A stretch of 64,000 bases of DNA from Chrysomallon squamiferum (Eukaryota; Mollusca; Gastropoda; Neomphalida; Peltospiridae). The notes beneath the pieces are model-generated. The model did no database searches, was not told the origin of the DNA, and worked only from the letters and a program-made list of their open reading frames with translations. Shown here one piece after another: positions 13,047 to 27,500 of this stretch (the first letter of the stretch is position 1; every line of letters begins with the position of its first letter). A program made the translations under genes and the position numbers. The stretch spans positions 1,378,137 to 1,442,136 of the forward strand of contig CM022668.1 in the NCBI GenBank assembly GCA_012295275.1, given 5' to 3'.

Positions 13047-13824
13047 TAATAAAAAAAATAAAACATAAAAAATAAATGATAAATGTTTAAACCATCAAAT
13101 GAAACTTGTAGGGTCAATAAATTATAATACCTAAACAGCTGTGTTCTTTATTACATTATTTATATAAAGTGTAAATAAAACACATTTGAAGAACCATTAA
13201 AGTTTTTGGTATTTTTTTTCTTTTGTTCAAAATTCCCAGAGAAATGGATCTATCAACCACATTCATCTTAACATTGTGATTACATACTGCTGTAAACATG
13301 GCAAATAACAGTGGTAATCTGTATGACTTCATTACTAAACATGATCGTTGGAAACAATAAAATAATAATTAAAGTATACTAAATATTCTTGTTTGGATTT
13401 TTTTAATAAAAATGTATTCATATCACAACATATTTTGTTTGTAATAATCTTCAGTTATTCATTCATGTTTTTCTCCATAACTTTGCTAGTTGATCTTACA
13501 AATATGCAATATGTTATAATTTTTATGTAAACTTGAGACCAGTTCAAAAGTAACTGATCTTTAGCTCCAAGTTATTAATAATAACAAAAACAAAAAAATG
13601 TTTACCATCCTGTTTGCCAATTAAAAAACACCTAAAAACATTTTCACACACACACACACAAAAGTCTCTGGCTCTAATTTTGTTGTGAAATTCTACAACA
13701 TTTAAATGCATAAATGTATATTGTTCTTTTTGATACCAACTGTCATTTTTATTTATAAATGTAACAGTACATGAATTTCAAAACATCCACAGACGTCTGA
13801 ACATTAGCAATTTCTTTGTGAAGA
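11248..13824. other. Non-coding stretch 5' of the YTH gene
   Basis: Expected to hold the promoter or 5' exons of the YTH gene, but no convincing coding exon was found. A minus-strand segment at about 12920-12975 has an acceptor-like TTACCATTAG and a donor-like GGCAG/GTGACC, but neither open frame joins the YTH exon. The rest is poly-A/T tracts and ATT microsatellites (12238-12282, 13004-13043). Confidence 0.5.
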
Positions 13825-15263
13825 TCATTTACTGACATTTGTTTCTTCAACCTGGACATTGCTAGTATCTGACCCTGCAATAATAATAAAAAAATATATT
13901 TATTACCCAGTAATAACAATCACATGTGAACAAAAAGAAAGTGTCAAATTATTTCAAGATGAATGAACATAATTTTTTTACCATACAGTTGAATGTACTA
14001 ATGTGTAAAATTATTGTCATTTTCTCCAGATGTTATGAAATTAATGTATTAGTATTATCAACATGAATACAACAGACATGGACTTTTCCCCAACATTAAT
14101 TTCATGTTTTATATTTTTTGTTACTACTTTCTTCTCTCTTTCCATTAGTTATATAATAATTTACTTTAATGATTTCAAGGTAACTGGTATAATAAAATTG
14201 TTTTACAAATGTATTAATCATATTATATTAGTCTGCAGTGGAAGACTGGTGCATCGTTTAATATATATGTTCTTTTTAAATTTATAATTTCAACAATTCT
14301 ATATTTTAATTAAACACAAATGATATGTGATTTTTTATGCTTTTATTTACCTACTGAAAATATTTTATACATTTTGATAATTAATTGTTAACATTAGTTT
14401 CAGAGGTAAGGACTTTAGAAATATTTCCTTAGGTGATTAGCTCATCAAAATTTTGAAGAATTTAATTATATAAAAAGATACTCATTGTTTATATTTATCT
14501 TAAATAAAGCACTGCAAATCACACACACACACATACACACACACACACACATTTTTGGTGTTTAGTAATTCTATAGCTGAAGTAACATATAAAAGGAGAA
14601 ATTTGCATTTTCTACATAAACATTTGCTGGAAATATATAACCTTGATTTAAACTATTTGTTAACAAAAGTTAAGAAGTTATTCCGTCAAAGTTATGTTAC
14701 ACAGACTTTTTCTCCCTGATCATATACTATTATCTATTGACTAATTTATTTGGTTGATTCTAATCTGACTTTGACACAAATAATTTAAACAAAACAAATG
14801 TGAAGGGTATACACTATACTAAGAAATCAGTGTGTTATCCAAAATTATAACCTACATTTTTTTCTAACATTCAATTTTCAAACGGAAATACGTGAATGTC
14901 CATTTTATTAATTTATATTAATCTTTATCAACATTTCGTAATTATAAAAAGAGAAATTGTTTTTATTGTTTAAAGTTGTTGTTTTTTTTTTTTTTTTTTT
15001 TGTTAATACAGAACTGTAAGGTAGCTGAATACATATGTACTAATAAAAATAAGTAAATAATGTGTATTACCTCGGGACATAGGAAACAGCGGATACAGGG
15101 GTGGTTTTGGTAAAGGAGGTTTTATGGGATAACCATGTTTCTCCTTGTAAGGCCTGATGATACTATGATAAATTACTGGAAAGAAGTAAATGCCAAGGCA
15201 TCCGCCCGTGAAAGTAAACACAAAAATTTTAGCATGCCTTGCTGATTTAAATCTAATTCCCAT
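13825..15263 (-). CDS. Small single-pass membrane protein, possibly SMIM20/MITRAC7-like
   Basis: Two exons: 15263-15071 and 13874-13825, joined in phase 1, giving about 80 residues. The start chosen is the ATG at 15263 (MGIRFKSARHAKI); the frame stays open a little further upstream only through a TTG. One hydrophobic segment (IFVFTFTGGCLGIYFFPVIY) begins near residue 13, preceded by Arg/Lys/His residues and followed by IIRPYKEKHG and a proline-rich PPLPKPPLYPLFP stretch; exon 2 adds an acidic tail ending NVSK. The GG-x-LG-x-F-P-x-Y segment followed by YKE recalls SMIM20 (MITRAC7), a small inner-mitochondrial-membrane factor that stabilises newly made COX1 in cytochrome oxidase assembly, but this is a resemblance by eye and the tail differs. 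It is transcribed head to head with SPDL1, start codons 428 bp apart. Confidence 0.55.
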
Positions 15264-15691
15264 AGTATGTTTGTGCAATTTAAGCGAAAATATACCGATA
15301 CATTCTTATTCAATGGTTACCATCAAAAACGGGATGTTAGTTATTAAGGGCTCAAACCACATTTAATATATTACAATTTAGAATTTATTAAAAATAATAT
15401 ATATATTTTTTATATTGTAAAGAGAATCTTCACATTTGATTCCTGTAAAAGTAAAACGTGATGAAAAATAAACCTAAATAGATAAATCATGACATTTATC
15501 TTTCATTACATTTAGAAAAAAAGAAAAAAAAGATGAGGGAAATTACAACGAAAGAAAGTTGGCGGTTAGTGTAGAGACTAGTTCTCGAGCCATTTACTCC
15601 AAATTATGTAGTGAACCAGTCTAATGGGTATTTGACAAATAGTGGCGCTGATTTCAAATTGACTTTTAAGAACACTAACAAAAATATAACT
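15264..15691. promoter_or_regulatory. Shared divergent promoter region
   Basis: Only 428 bp separate the start codons of the minus-strand small membrane protein and plus-strand SPDL1, so both must use this interval. It is somewhat less AT-rich around 15550-15660 (GGCGGTTAG, GTGGCGCTGA), and no TATA box is obvious at a useful position. The bidirectional assignment is inferred from geometry only. Confidence 0.45.
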
Positions 15692-15897
15692 ATGGATTCC
15701 TGTAAGCAGTGTTATTTTTATATATTTTACAAGTTAAATAACTGCATAAAATGTCTGTCTTACCATATCCATGCTTTTAGTAAATCAGCAAGATTAATAA
15801 CAAACAATATTAATATTATTAATAATTACGATTATAATTATTATTTAATTTATTATCAATATCATCATCATCATATAAAGCCCACGAACAGACAAAC

Positions 15898-15950
<53 letters not shown>

Positions 15951-16265
15951 TGCACATATAGTTGATTAGTTCATTTTAAAGTCAGATAAAAAATAAATAT
16001 TAGGACTGCCTTAGATGAAATCAGATAAAATAGATTACGCCACTGTTTTATTTTATTATATTTAAAAAAAAAAAAAAAAAAAATCGCATATTATTATTTA
16101 GATCCCTTACACATTATGATTATACAAATGTTTTTCTATTTTATTAATGGCATTCTGTTTGTCAGTAACTTTTATTAAACTTTTAGAAGTTATATTTACA
16201 TAATACCATACGGATTTTTGTTTTGTTTTTACTGTTTTTATTTTAATTTATTAATTAATTATTTA

Positions 16266-16296
<31 letters not shown>

Positions 16297-19200
16297 GCGT
16301 GCGTGCGTGTATGGTGTCTATAATACTCTACTGATATTGCCTTCTTTGTACAAATATTTCTTTTGGTTGTTTAAATTTTGTGATGAAGTTATTCTTCCAG
16401 TTAATGTAAACTAATATTAATAATCAACATTTAGACACAAATTTGTCAGATGATTATATTATTAATATGGAAATGATGATTAATCAAAATAATTTTAGAA
16501 ACAATATTCTTGTATCCATTACTTTTTTTTGATAAATATAATTGATATGTATTTTTTAACAGGTTCTCCTTTAAAAAATGAAAATAAGGAACTCCGACAG
16601 CAGCTTGAGGTAATTATTTTTAATTTAAATTCTTTAACTGAAATCAATATCAAATTGATAAACACCAATCCTATGTAATCACCACTACATCTCTAATAGT
16701 ACTGTTATAGAAATTACAATGGCATGTATATTACTAACTGAAACTATATCATGTTTATAAATGATAACATGATAATAAATTATAATATATCTTTTTTAAG
16801 ATGCATTTTATGATGACTAACCTGTTAAAACAAATATTTTAATAAGAAATACATACCCAGTACTGAACAAGATATACAGTGACTAATCAATTAGTAAGTC
16901 ACATGCTTTAAAAAAATAATCCCCCAAAATAGAAACAAAACCAGTTTACCTACATATATGATATACTTGATTTCAACTGGTTTTAAATGACATTATAAAA
17001 CACATATTAGAAAAGAACTGTTACGATTATAATGTGTAATTTATTATCATGCTCATTTACACACAAACTCAGACACAGAGATTACTGATAATAAAAATTT
17101 GCTTTACATACAGGATGCTATGCAGGAACTTCATATCACAAAACAACATCTTGCACTGAAACAACAAATGGAAATCTTTTTGCAAGAAGAATTGGAAGAA
17201 GAAAAAAGAATTAAAAATTCTTCTGTGAATGTGACTGAGAAATCAAAAGAACCAGAATTAAAAAAACAAGTAAAGTTTCTTTTTTTTAATTAACTCATTA
17301 AGGATGTTGTTGTCATTTTGATTGTTGTTAAAATCATTTCAGTTGTTACAGCACTTCATTATTGTATGTACAATTCAAACCATCTTCAACTTCATAAATA
17401 AAACATCATACTGCTTGTGTTGTGTTAATAATTAAATAAAAAAGAAACAATGAAAGAGAAAAAAAGCAGAGAAAAATAAAGCAATAAACAAAATAAAAAT
17501 AAATGAATAAATGAATAAAGAATATAAGAAAAAACATACCAAGCTATATCCCCTAATCTTACACAACCAAAGAAAGTAGCAACCTTTTTCTCACCATTAT
17601 CTATAAACATTTAGAACAGCAGCTTTTGACTAGCATAAAATATAGATTCTGACTTATAAAAATCAGGTATTTTAAATCTTACGGCTTTTAGTCCAGGCTT
17701 TTAAATGTACAATGTCCTATAAACATTATAACAGTAATAACATTTTCAGATCAGCCTACAAATTGGTCATATACAAACAGTTTCTCTCTTTTTCAGAGCA
17801 CAAAGATGATTTCTTTCTTTCCATTTTTATCATTTTTCAGTTGGTTAATAGCACTGAAACAAATTTTAAAAAATCATGTAATAAAAATTTTTGACAGTGA
17901 AAAAAACTAAAATAAATATAATAAATAAAAATAAAAATTAAGCTTTTTAACAATGTCATGAACATTTATAAACTAGAGGTAATTGAAGTTTAATAAAACT
18001 GAATAACAATGGACCAAATTATAAACACCTTCATTGCCCATCTCATCCAGAATTAACATTTTATCACAACATACACACAAATGCAGATATCAGCATTATA
18101 ACATTCATAAATTAATAAATAAAACAGTCATTTAGACTTAAATTTAAAAGTATGGTATTTGTATCACTAAAAGTGCACTTTAATGTGATTGCAGATTGAG
18201 GAACTTGAAAATGAACTTGACAGAAGAGATGCAACAATTGAACAGGTGAAAGAACAAGTGACTCATCTGGAAAGAGCTCTGGTAGATCAGATTAATGCTG
18301 CAGTGTCTTTCTCTCAGCAGGAACAGCCATCTTGTACTGAGCAGATCTTCTCTTTGAATGAGGAAAATGTTTGTATTTCATCTATTAACATTTTGATATT
18401 TCTGACATAAAATAAATTAATCTGTAATTATAATTCAGTTTCAGCTGCATGATAGGAAAAAGAGAAAAGTAATAACTTTAAACTAAAAACTTATAATAAT
18501 TAAATGATTCCAAGTGATTAAAATGAAAGCTTTATGCCTTTTTCTAGTTTGAAAAGAGACTTTAATGAAATGGTTGATGAAAGATATTTTATGTCTGCTC
18601 ATGAAAATGTTTGATGCAATGAGTTGTATAAAGAGAAAAGAAAGCATTAGAGGCAGATACATTGTTATCTTTCACTTCTTTTACAGGAAAAACTGAAGGA
18701 ACTGGTGTCTAAGTTAGAAATGGATATAGAAAAACTGAAACAAGAAAAAGCCAAGCAGGAAAAAGAAAACTCTGAAAAAGATACCATAATAGAAGAAATA
18801 AAATGTGAACTAGCATCATTTGCCAATATGTTAGAAGTGAGTTTATAACACATTTTTTTTTTTTTTTTACCAAATAATTAAACTGCTGGACTGAACACTT
18901 GTCCTTAGAGAGACAACTTGTTTTTGAAAGATGCATGTAAAAGATTGCTGCTTTTTGATACGAGAACCAGTTGAAAAATTGCAGATTTCCTTTCCCATAC
19001 CATCAACATACAAACTGTTGTAACTTTCATCCTTTAATCATTAATAATAAAATGTGCTGAAGTGAAAGAAAATACTAATTCTGAATATAAATCGTTGACA
19101 TATGTTTTGGCTCTTCATTCATTAATGTTTTTTCACAGATATATTTTGGACTGCTGAGTAAGTTTCAACCATCAATTTTTTTCTCAGTAATTTGTGTTAT

Positions 19201-21875
19201 TATGTTTTTCATAATTTCTGTTTCATGTAAAATAAATAACTGTAATGACACAGGAATAGAATTACTGAAAAGGATTGACTTCATTATACTACAGCATTAA
19301 ATATTAAATCTTTTAGTATCAGATTCTGTTGTCTCCATTTAACAGAAAACACGGAGGCAGAACATTGAACAAAATATGGAACTGGAAGAAATGAAAATGG
19401 TAACCAGCAAACCTGCTCCAAAAGGAAATTCTTTATATGCTGAGGTAGTAAACAATTTAATTATTAGTGTTATGTTCAGTTTTGTATTTTATTTAAGTTT
19501 TATTTAAGATAAATTATGAAAAGTGAAATAATGCATATTTTAAGATAGAACTCACAAAATAACTGTATTTTAGAAGTATTAACAATTTGTTTTGTAAGAA
19601 TTACAGATTTATGTTATGAAGTTTAATTCAGTAATTTAAATGTAACACTTTAAAATTCTTAATATGTTTTACATTCATTAATTTCTGGCTATTTCCTATG
19701 CATCTAGCTTGATGACCGACGAATTGCATCAGAGAAGAAACTGGCAATGCTGCAAGGTCAGCTGAAGACAATGCAAGAAAAATATTTTCATGAACATAAA
19801 AATAACCAAAAACTGAAGGTACTGAAAAATACATTACATTTTAGTTAGTTGCATAAAAATTCTTTAAAACAGATAAAAATATTCATTAAAATTTTCTTTA
19901 AAATAAAAAGTTAAGAAATTTCAGTTTTTGACTGGCTCTATCACATGAGTGAACAGAAATATATATATTTCACATCTCATTATCAAAATGAATTTTATCA
20001 CTTTATTTTCACTGTTTGATACATATGTTCATAAAATAACAGATTATATTGCTTTTGTGTCTGATGGAAGAACTAATAAAGTGAGGATGGATGGATGGAT
20101 ATATGGCTGTTAGTATGTTTGCATGCATATATAAATGTGTTTATCTCATTGAATGATTTAACACTGATAAAGTTATCTTTATAATCTACTCAAATTATGT
20201 ATCTGTGCAGAAACTGAAGTAAATATTTTACAATTGCAGATACAAATGATTATGATGGAACCGAGAGGCACAGATGTTGATTCTGAGGAAAATCGTAACT
20301 TGAGACTACAGATCATTCGCTCCAATGCAGAAATAACGAGATTACTTAAAAAACTGACCGAATATGAGAATCTGGATGTATGTAATCAGAACAAAACATA
20401 TTGTTTTAGAAGTAATTAGGGAATTTATAAACTATTTCAAAGAAATATATAGTTTTTGTAAATCAAAATAAAGGTTAAAATTGGATTCATCTAAGAAATG
20501 TATTGATCAGCTGAAGTGAGAAATTAATGCAAAGTAATAGTTGTATTTTGTTTTCATAATATCCAACATTACATTTGCTGTATGTAGATAAAAAAAAATA
20601 CAGTTTTTTTAGCTTTGCTAAGTTTTTATTATTTGGCCAAATGCAAAAACTATCAAACTTTTTTCCTATAATTTAGAAATGATTACTTAGAAGGTTTTAA
20701 TTTGTTTTGTTTTTATTGTTCATGATGTAGTTTTCATTTAGAATGGTCCTGATTTTCAGATTGCAGATAAAATATCTGAAATTTGCAAGTCTGATGATTC
20801 CAAGATTGAAAAAGAAAAAGCATTTAGCGATTTTCTTCTAGCAATGTTGAAGAACAAAGAGTAAGTTTTAAATCAACAATGTTTTTTAGTTTAACTCTGT
20901 GTCTGTATAAAACTGATTTATCAATTTGTTTTCACATCACTGACGTTGATCCATTTTTAACTTGCAAACATATATAGTTTTAAAAACAGTCTTTAAAATA
21001 ATGAATCTTACTTGGGATACATATTGAATCATTATGAATATTCAGATTTAGAACTGATAAATTACATATGTTTCTGTGAAAAGACTTATTTTTGCTATTT
21101 CACAAAATATTAGATGGATAGAAAACAGAAAATACCTTTAAGCTTTAATTTATCTTAGAAAAGAGCTCAAAGATGTAAAAGGTGAACTCAGAAGTGTAAG
21201 TATGATGTACTGGGATGAAAACAGCAAACTGGTAGAGCAGGAAAGAGAGCTTTTTCTCCTGGAGAAGAACAAAAAGAAATTAATGTCTCAGATTGTTCAG
21301 TTGAACTTCAGAATTGAGGAACTGCAGGCTAAGTATGAACCAGGTCAGTTTTATACTTAGATTTACATGTGTTATTAATTTAAATAAATAAGTTATCATT
21401 TTTCCAGTGTTTTTGAATCATGTGAAAACTATTAATTTTAGCATTCTAATTTTGTTATGTAAACTTTTTTTTTCCATTTTGTTAACATGATCTATTTTTG
21501 ACAAATATTTTGTATAAAATAGAAAAGCCACAAGCTTCAGGAGGGATAACAGAAAAAATTGAGTTTGACGTTTCTGATGAAGAGACAGAGAATTCAGAAG
21601 TAGAGATAAGAGAATCATGTGGCTCACTTGGCTTCACTGAGGAAAATATTCATCATTTAACACAGAGTGAAACAAACATTTACACTTTGTCAAAATCAGA
21701 AGAGGATGAAATAACTGATGAAGAGTCTGCACTGTCTGACAAGGAGAATGCAACACTGAAAGAAACTAATAATGCAGTAACTGTTTTGAACAAAGTTAAG
21801 ACAAAGAAAAGTGTTGTTCATGTTCCAAAGAAAATTCAGAAACAAAGTGAACCTGAAGATTGTAAAGTTCAGTGA
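15692..21875 (+). CDS. SPDL1: Spindly, kinetochore dynein adaptor
   Basis: Spindly recruits dynein-dynactin to kinetochores through the RZZ complex for chromosome movement and checkpoint silencing. Exons: 15692-15701, 16563-16609, 17114-17269, 18195-18368, 18687-18836, 19346-19444, 19708-19818, 20240-20377, 20760-20860 (or from 20742, also in frame), 21159-21343, 21523-21875, about 507 residues. Nearly the whole protein is heptad-rich coiled coil. The decisive mark is the Spindly box, GNSLYAE at the end of exon 6 continuing LDDRR at the start of exon 7; the vertebrate form is GNSLFAEVEDRR. A second match is RIEELQAKYEPE at the end of exon 10, followed by an acidic, Ser/Glu-rich and then basic tail. 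Human Spindly has about 605 residues. This model starts only 15 codons before the coiled coil, with a first coding exon of just 10 bases, and I see no AAxxG CC1 box of the dynein light-intermediate-chain site. AATAAA lies at 22136. Confidence 0.85.
15900..15951. repeat. CA microsatellite in SPDL1 intron 1
   Basis: About 25 CA units in the first intron, starting 200 bp after the 10-base coding exon. Confidence 0.95.
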
Positions 21876-21928
21876 AACAGCTGTAAAAACTTTGTTTTAC
21901 TAAAATCTTCTTTAATTTCAGTTTAAAC

Positions 21929-21979
<51 letters not shown>

Positions 21980-24524
21980 TATACAGCTGTTGTATTGATC
22001 CCAAGTCATATGAAACATTTTATTTATTCTTTTACACATACTTTAAATCAATGAAATTAATGTGTTCTTTAATTAATACAATATTTTTTAACTGTGGCTA
22101 CTGCTGTTAAATTTTGTTCATGATGAATTTTTCTGAATAAACTTGTTAATTTTTGGGGGGAAATGTTATGTTTTGATATAAAAAGGATTGTTTTTTTGGT
22201 AAGGTTTGTGGTAATTAATTAATTTGTATCAGTAACCATTACAGTCATTTGAAGAACACTGCTGAAAATCCTTGTGGATTTCACTATCATTTTAGATCCA
22301 TGTTATCAAATTTCCAGGAAAATAGGTTTCTTTAAAAGATACATGGAATTTTGATTCTTTTTCTTTCAACCAGATGTTATAATTATGTAATTAGTAATTA
22401 TCACGATGTAACCAAAGTAATAATGTAGCTATACCTCATAATAAAGTGAGATCACAACGAAGGAAAGGTATATGAGTTTTTTGTCCAAATAATAAAATAA
22501 ATAAAAGACAAATTATACAGTAATGATCTCCGATATTTAAGACAGAAATAAAATAAATTACACTTATAAGTTATCTTTGTCCGAAACTAGAATCCAAATA
22601 GTCAAAATACTTTTCTGTACATTCCAACCATCATACAAATCTTTCTAACAACAAGTATTATATAAAGCACTCATCAGGATCCATGGAAGTACATTGTTTT
22701 CAAACACAAACACACACACACACACACACAATATAATGCTATGTAATACAAGGGGTTGCTTTTCACACTGAAAGATACTTAACTGACATTAAGTTATAAT
22801 GTGAACTTCTAATTAAAAAAATAGTTAAAACCTGATTTTCATGAATTTGACCCATCCTGTAAAAAGCTATTTGATGGTCACAACCCCCTGGTTGAAAACC
22901 TTTGGTGTAAATATAAACCATATTACAATCAATTAAATTTTGTAACATAACATACTTTAAAGAATAACAAGGCATTTTTATTTATTTATTTACTTGGTAT
23001 AAATATATTATCTTCTTTTTTCAAACTGTATGAAAGGAAATAGTATTCACATTGCTGTAATGATATTCACTATTAACAATTATCATCCTGCTTACTTCTG
23101 AATTGTCTCCATTATAAATCCTTGTTTGACCAAATTTGTGTCGACGAAAGTAACCTACATTATTAATCTCTTTGCAAGCATTTATTTTGAAAGCTATTGT
23201 CTTCAGTTGATGCTAATTTCGGTCTGTTAGACAATTATTTATCTGTCTACGTTCAAATGGAACTTTAATTGAAAATTAAAAGTCAGGACTACTTCCTTAT
23301 CGATTTGAGATGGAATATGACAAAAATGGCATCATTTTAATCCTACTGAAAATGTGAAAAGTACCCATATAATGACGTAAAGTTGCTCACAATTTTTGGT
23401 AGCTGTTAAAGCAAATTCTGAATTGATTTTAGTTATACTTATAGGTATTCATTGTAAATAATGAGTGTTGCATATTTAAAACACAAATTGGTGGGGAAAA
23501 ACATTGCAATTTTCGGTTACCGTAACTGCGTTATTTGCCGTGTTACTCGCAGTCACTGACAGCAACCATTGCCGAGCGCTTTGTACTGAAGTTTACGTAA
23601 GAAATTGGTTTCAGTTTTATAGTAAGAACAAAAATGTTATCGGTTATTAACAATATAATAAAAACGGTTCATCGGATAAACACAAAAGTTTCATATTCAT
23701 TATAAATGTAAATGCAATAGGAAAAATGTTGGTCATGATTTCACACAATATAATATTCAAGTACCATTTAAAACTATAGTTAAATCATATATTAGGATTG
23801 AGGAATATTTTATAACTACTTTATTTTAAAAATTTGATACAGTTATCGACTAATAAAATACAATTAAATGAGTATCATAGGTATTGACCTTGATTATGTA
23901 TAGTTTTAGAGAGAAACATTCGGATAGTGCAACTTGATAACATTGGGCCAGTTCCCAATATGGCAACAGGACACAGTCGTCTGCTACTTCCCTTCATGCG
24001 CAGTTGAAATTTCGCCATTATTGCACCACGCGTTTAATATTATTTCTAAGGCATAAATATATATATATATATTTTTTCAATATTCGAATTCTGCTAAGAA
24101 GGAAAGGTGAATTTGTTACGTGTGTTGAATAATTATCTCTTTATAGAATGTTGATTTATTTAAAGAAATAAAAATGTCTTCCTATCCATAGGTTTAAAGT
24201 TACATCTGTTTTATTATCGATATCAACTTAAGAGTAAAGTCTTATTAGCGGTGGTGTCTGTTGATCTAGACACGATACCAGCTACCAAGAATTCGAAGTA
24301 GGTGATGATTATAAACATCAGTTTGGTTATAACATACAGTGATACTCTAACGATAAATATCATTAATATGTGACAGAATATTGTAACAGTTTTTATGATG
24401 TGACTGACTGTGACTGTATCTCGATGTTAATTTTATTATCCGCATACAATGAATGAATGATACATTTGTTACGTTTAGTCCACGAACTATATTTACATAT
24501 TAATAATTAATATTATCATTTTAG
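21876..24524. other. Intergenic region between SPDL1 and OLA1
   Basis: Begins with the SPDL1 3' untranslated region, which holds a CA microsatellite (21931-21977). From about 23500 the base composition becomes more balanced (GCCGAGCGC, CATGCGCAGTTG, ACCACGCG), consistent with the OLA1 promoter. AAGGAAAG/GTGAAT at about 24100 could be the donor of an untranslated first exon. No other coding region was seen. Confidence 0.5.
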
Positions 24525-24542
24525 TTTACACTTTGACGTAAA
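24525..24542 (+). other. OLA1 5' untranslated exon end
   Basis: A good acceptor (TATCATTTTAG) ends at 24524, leaving 18 untranslated bases before the OLA1 ATG, so OLA1 has an intron in its 5' untranslated region. The upstream non-coding exon is probably near 23950-24110 but its limits are not certain. Confidence 0.55.
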
Positions 24543-27500
24543 ATGCCACCAAAGAAAAAAGATGAACATGTAGGACCACCACCTTTGATTGGTCGAGTTG
24601 GAACAAATCTAAAAATTGGAATAGTTGGCTTGCCAAATGTTGGGTTTGTATTAAATTGTTTTACTATTTACGGATAATTTTAATTAACAAATTCATTAAA
24701 CAGTCAGTTTTAAATTATTTACATTGATCATATATTTTATTAACATTATTTTGAATAAATATTTATATTGTTTTCTTTCAGAAAATCAACATTTTTTAAT
24801 GTGCTTACCAAAAGTCAAGCACATGCAGAAAACTTTCCATTTTGTACAATAGACCCAAATGAAAGTAAGTTATGTAAAACAGATGTATATAGACTATTCT
24901 ATTTTAATGGAATTACAATATCAAAAATAATTTAGGACTTACATTTTTATACTTAGATATATATTATTAACATGAGTAAATCCTTCACAGTACATCATTC
25001 CATACAGTTATATTATATAGTTATGAAAAAATGTATTTATAACAATAATCTATATATTAATTTTTTTTTTAAAGTGGCAACTTAATATATTCAGTAATTA
25101 TTGGCTGTCTCTATGTCTACATAATCAACATCTTTTAAAATCAGTCACAAACTGTAAAAAACCCATTTTGTTTTGCTGATAGTTGAATATAGCCAGAAAT
25201 ATGTGAAAATGTCTCATGTTCATGTCTAATAATTGAATATATTTTCTAGATTTTTAAATTATAATGCATCACTTAAAAATTGCCATAATAAACTAAGCAA
25301 GTTAGTAGTATTAATGAGTTTGTTTGTAATTTGTTGCAAGTGGTAAAATTATTGTTACGAATGCACTTTCAAAAATATATTTTCTGTGTGCTATATATTT
25401 TACTGAGATCTAAATGTTGTAGTGAATTTAAAATTCTGTCAAAACTGTCTTTCAAATTTCACTGTTAATTATTTATCACTAAAACAAGAAGAAAAAAACA
25501 TTTTTTTTCACAGCAGAAGTATTTTTTTGTAGGTCGTGTGCCAGTTCCAGACAAAAGATGGGAATTTTTAGTAGATCATTACAAACCAGTTAGGTCAGTA
25601 TAATTTTCATTTTGTTCCTTAATGCAATAAAGAAATATATATATAATAACAGTTTAAAAAAAAACCCCCAAAACCCCAAACAAATATAAGAAAAAAGACC
25701 TAGTCTCTTTATTATTGTAGAATAACTTTTTGTGTGTATTTTATAATTTCAGTTCTGATTTTGAAGAAAAAAGAAAGATAAACGATTATATCTATTGAAG
25801 TAAAGGAAAAGTAGATACATCATAACACCTTTATTTCACTTGAGAACATCTTCCTGAAAGTTATTAATTTAATAACCATCATTTCATTTCAGCAAGGTTC
25901 CTGCTTTCCTCAATGTTGTGGACATAGCAGGTCTTGTGAAAGGAGCCCACGAAGGAAAAGGACTTGGAAATGCTTTTCTTTCGAACATCAGTGCCTGTGA
26001 TGCAATCTTTCATGTTGTTCGTAAGTATCAGTGGAATATGAGAATCTCCTTCAGATTATTCTCATTTATTGAAAAACTGAAGTGTGAGAAGCCATTATTG
26101 TGTGGTATGCAAAAAGGTCTCTTGCAGCTAGTTTATATTTTGCCTGTAACAACAAATAATTGAAAAATAAATAAAAAATTCAAAAAACAAACAACCCATG
26201 ATTATTCTAAAAAATCTTCAGAGTATAATATTTATATATCCATAAATATCCATGGTGCCTGATCTATAATGTACATAATGACAAAGCAGCCTAGAAAATG
26301 GCATCATTTTGTTCACTTTAATGATTTAATATCACAATAGGGAAAGAACCATAACTCTGGGTGGAATATTTCTACACCAGCACTCATATTCTATCAGTAA
26401 ACACAAATGCTAAAATGATATGTCAAGTCTCTGTGTGATAATATTAAATTTTACAATTTTATTTTCAAATTTTATTTTAAACACTGATCAATAATAAAAT
26501 TTTAATCAAATGAAGATTTTATAACATAATAATAATTTATAAGTTATAAAAAGAAATATAATTAAGTGAGTTTATTAATAGATTTTTCCTTTAAATATTT
26601 ATTTTTTAATTTTAAAAATTATCCCTGTGTTTAACTAATACTTTTTTAATAAACATTTTTCATATATAAATAAATAAATAAATATAATAAATCATGTATT
26701 TTATCAACAGTTTATTTTATTTGATACATCAATTTATTTCAGGATGTTTTGATGATGAAGAAGTAGTTCATGTTGAGGGAGATGTAAATCCTGCCAGAGA
26801 TTTAGAAATTATTCATGATGAACTCAGACTGAAAGATTTAGAATTTCTTAGAAAACAGTTAGACCCAATTGAAAAGACAGCAGCAAGAAGTTCAGATAAA
26901 AAGAAAAAATATGAATATGTAAGACAATAAATATGCATTATTTTAGCAAAATGTTTAATAATTAAGAATTATATTTTGACTGTATATATAAACATATTTT
27001 AAAATTCTTGTTTTTTGAAGACATTATTTTTATCCTTATTTCAGCGTTACTGATAATCATAAAGTATCTGAATGGTAAGAATGTTTCATATTCTGTGTCT
27101 TTTTTTCAGGACACTCTGGTTAAAGTTCGCAGTCTTCTCACAGATCAGAAGCAATGGGTGAGACATGGAACATGGGATTCTAAAGAAGTACGTGTAGATT
27201 AGGATGTATTACCATTTTCAGCCCACATTCAGATTTTCCTTGACAGTACAATTTAGACCACAAACATATTTTCACATTAACAATGAGTTTAATTTTTTGT
27301 TACTATGCATAGGATAGTTTTAATAAGTTTTAATTATTTCTTGCTTGTTTTTTTTCCCCTTTAGATAGAAGTTCTTAACAGCTGTTTATTTTTAACAGCC
27401 AAACCTGTCATATACCTTGTGAACTTGTCAGAAAAGGACTACCTCAGGAAAAAGAATAAAAGGTAAATGTTACTGTCATCATTATGCAGACATCAAGTTC

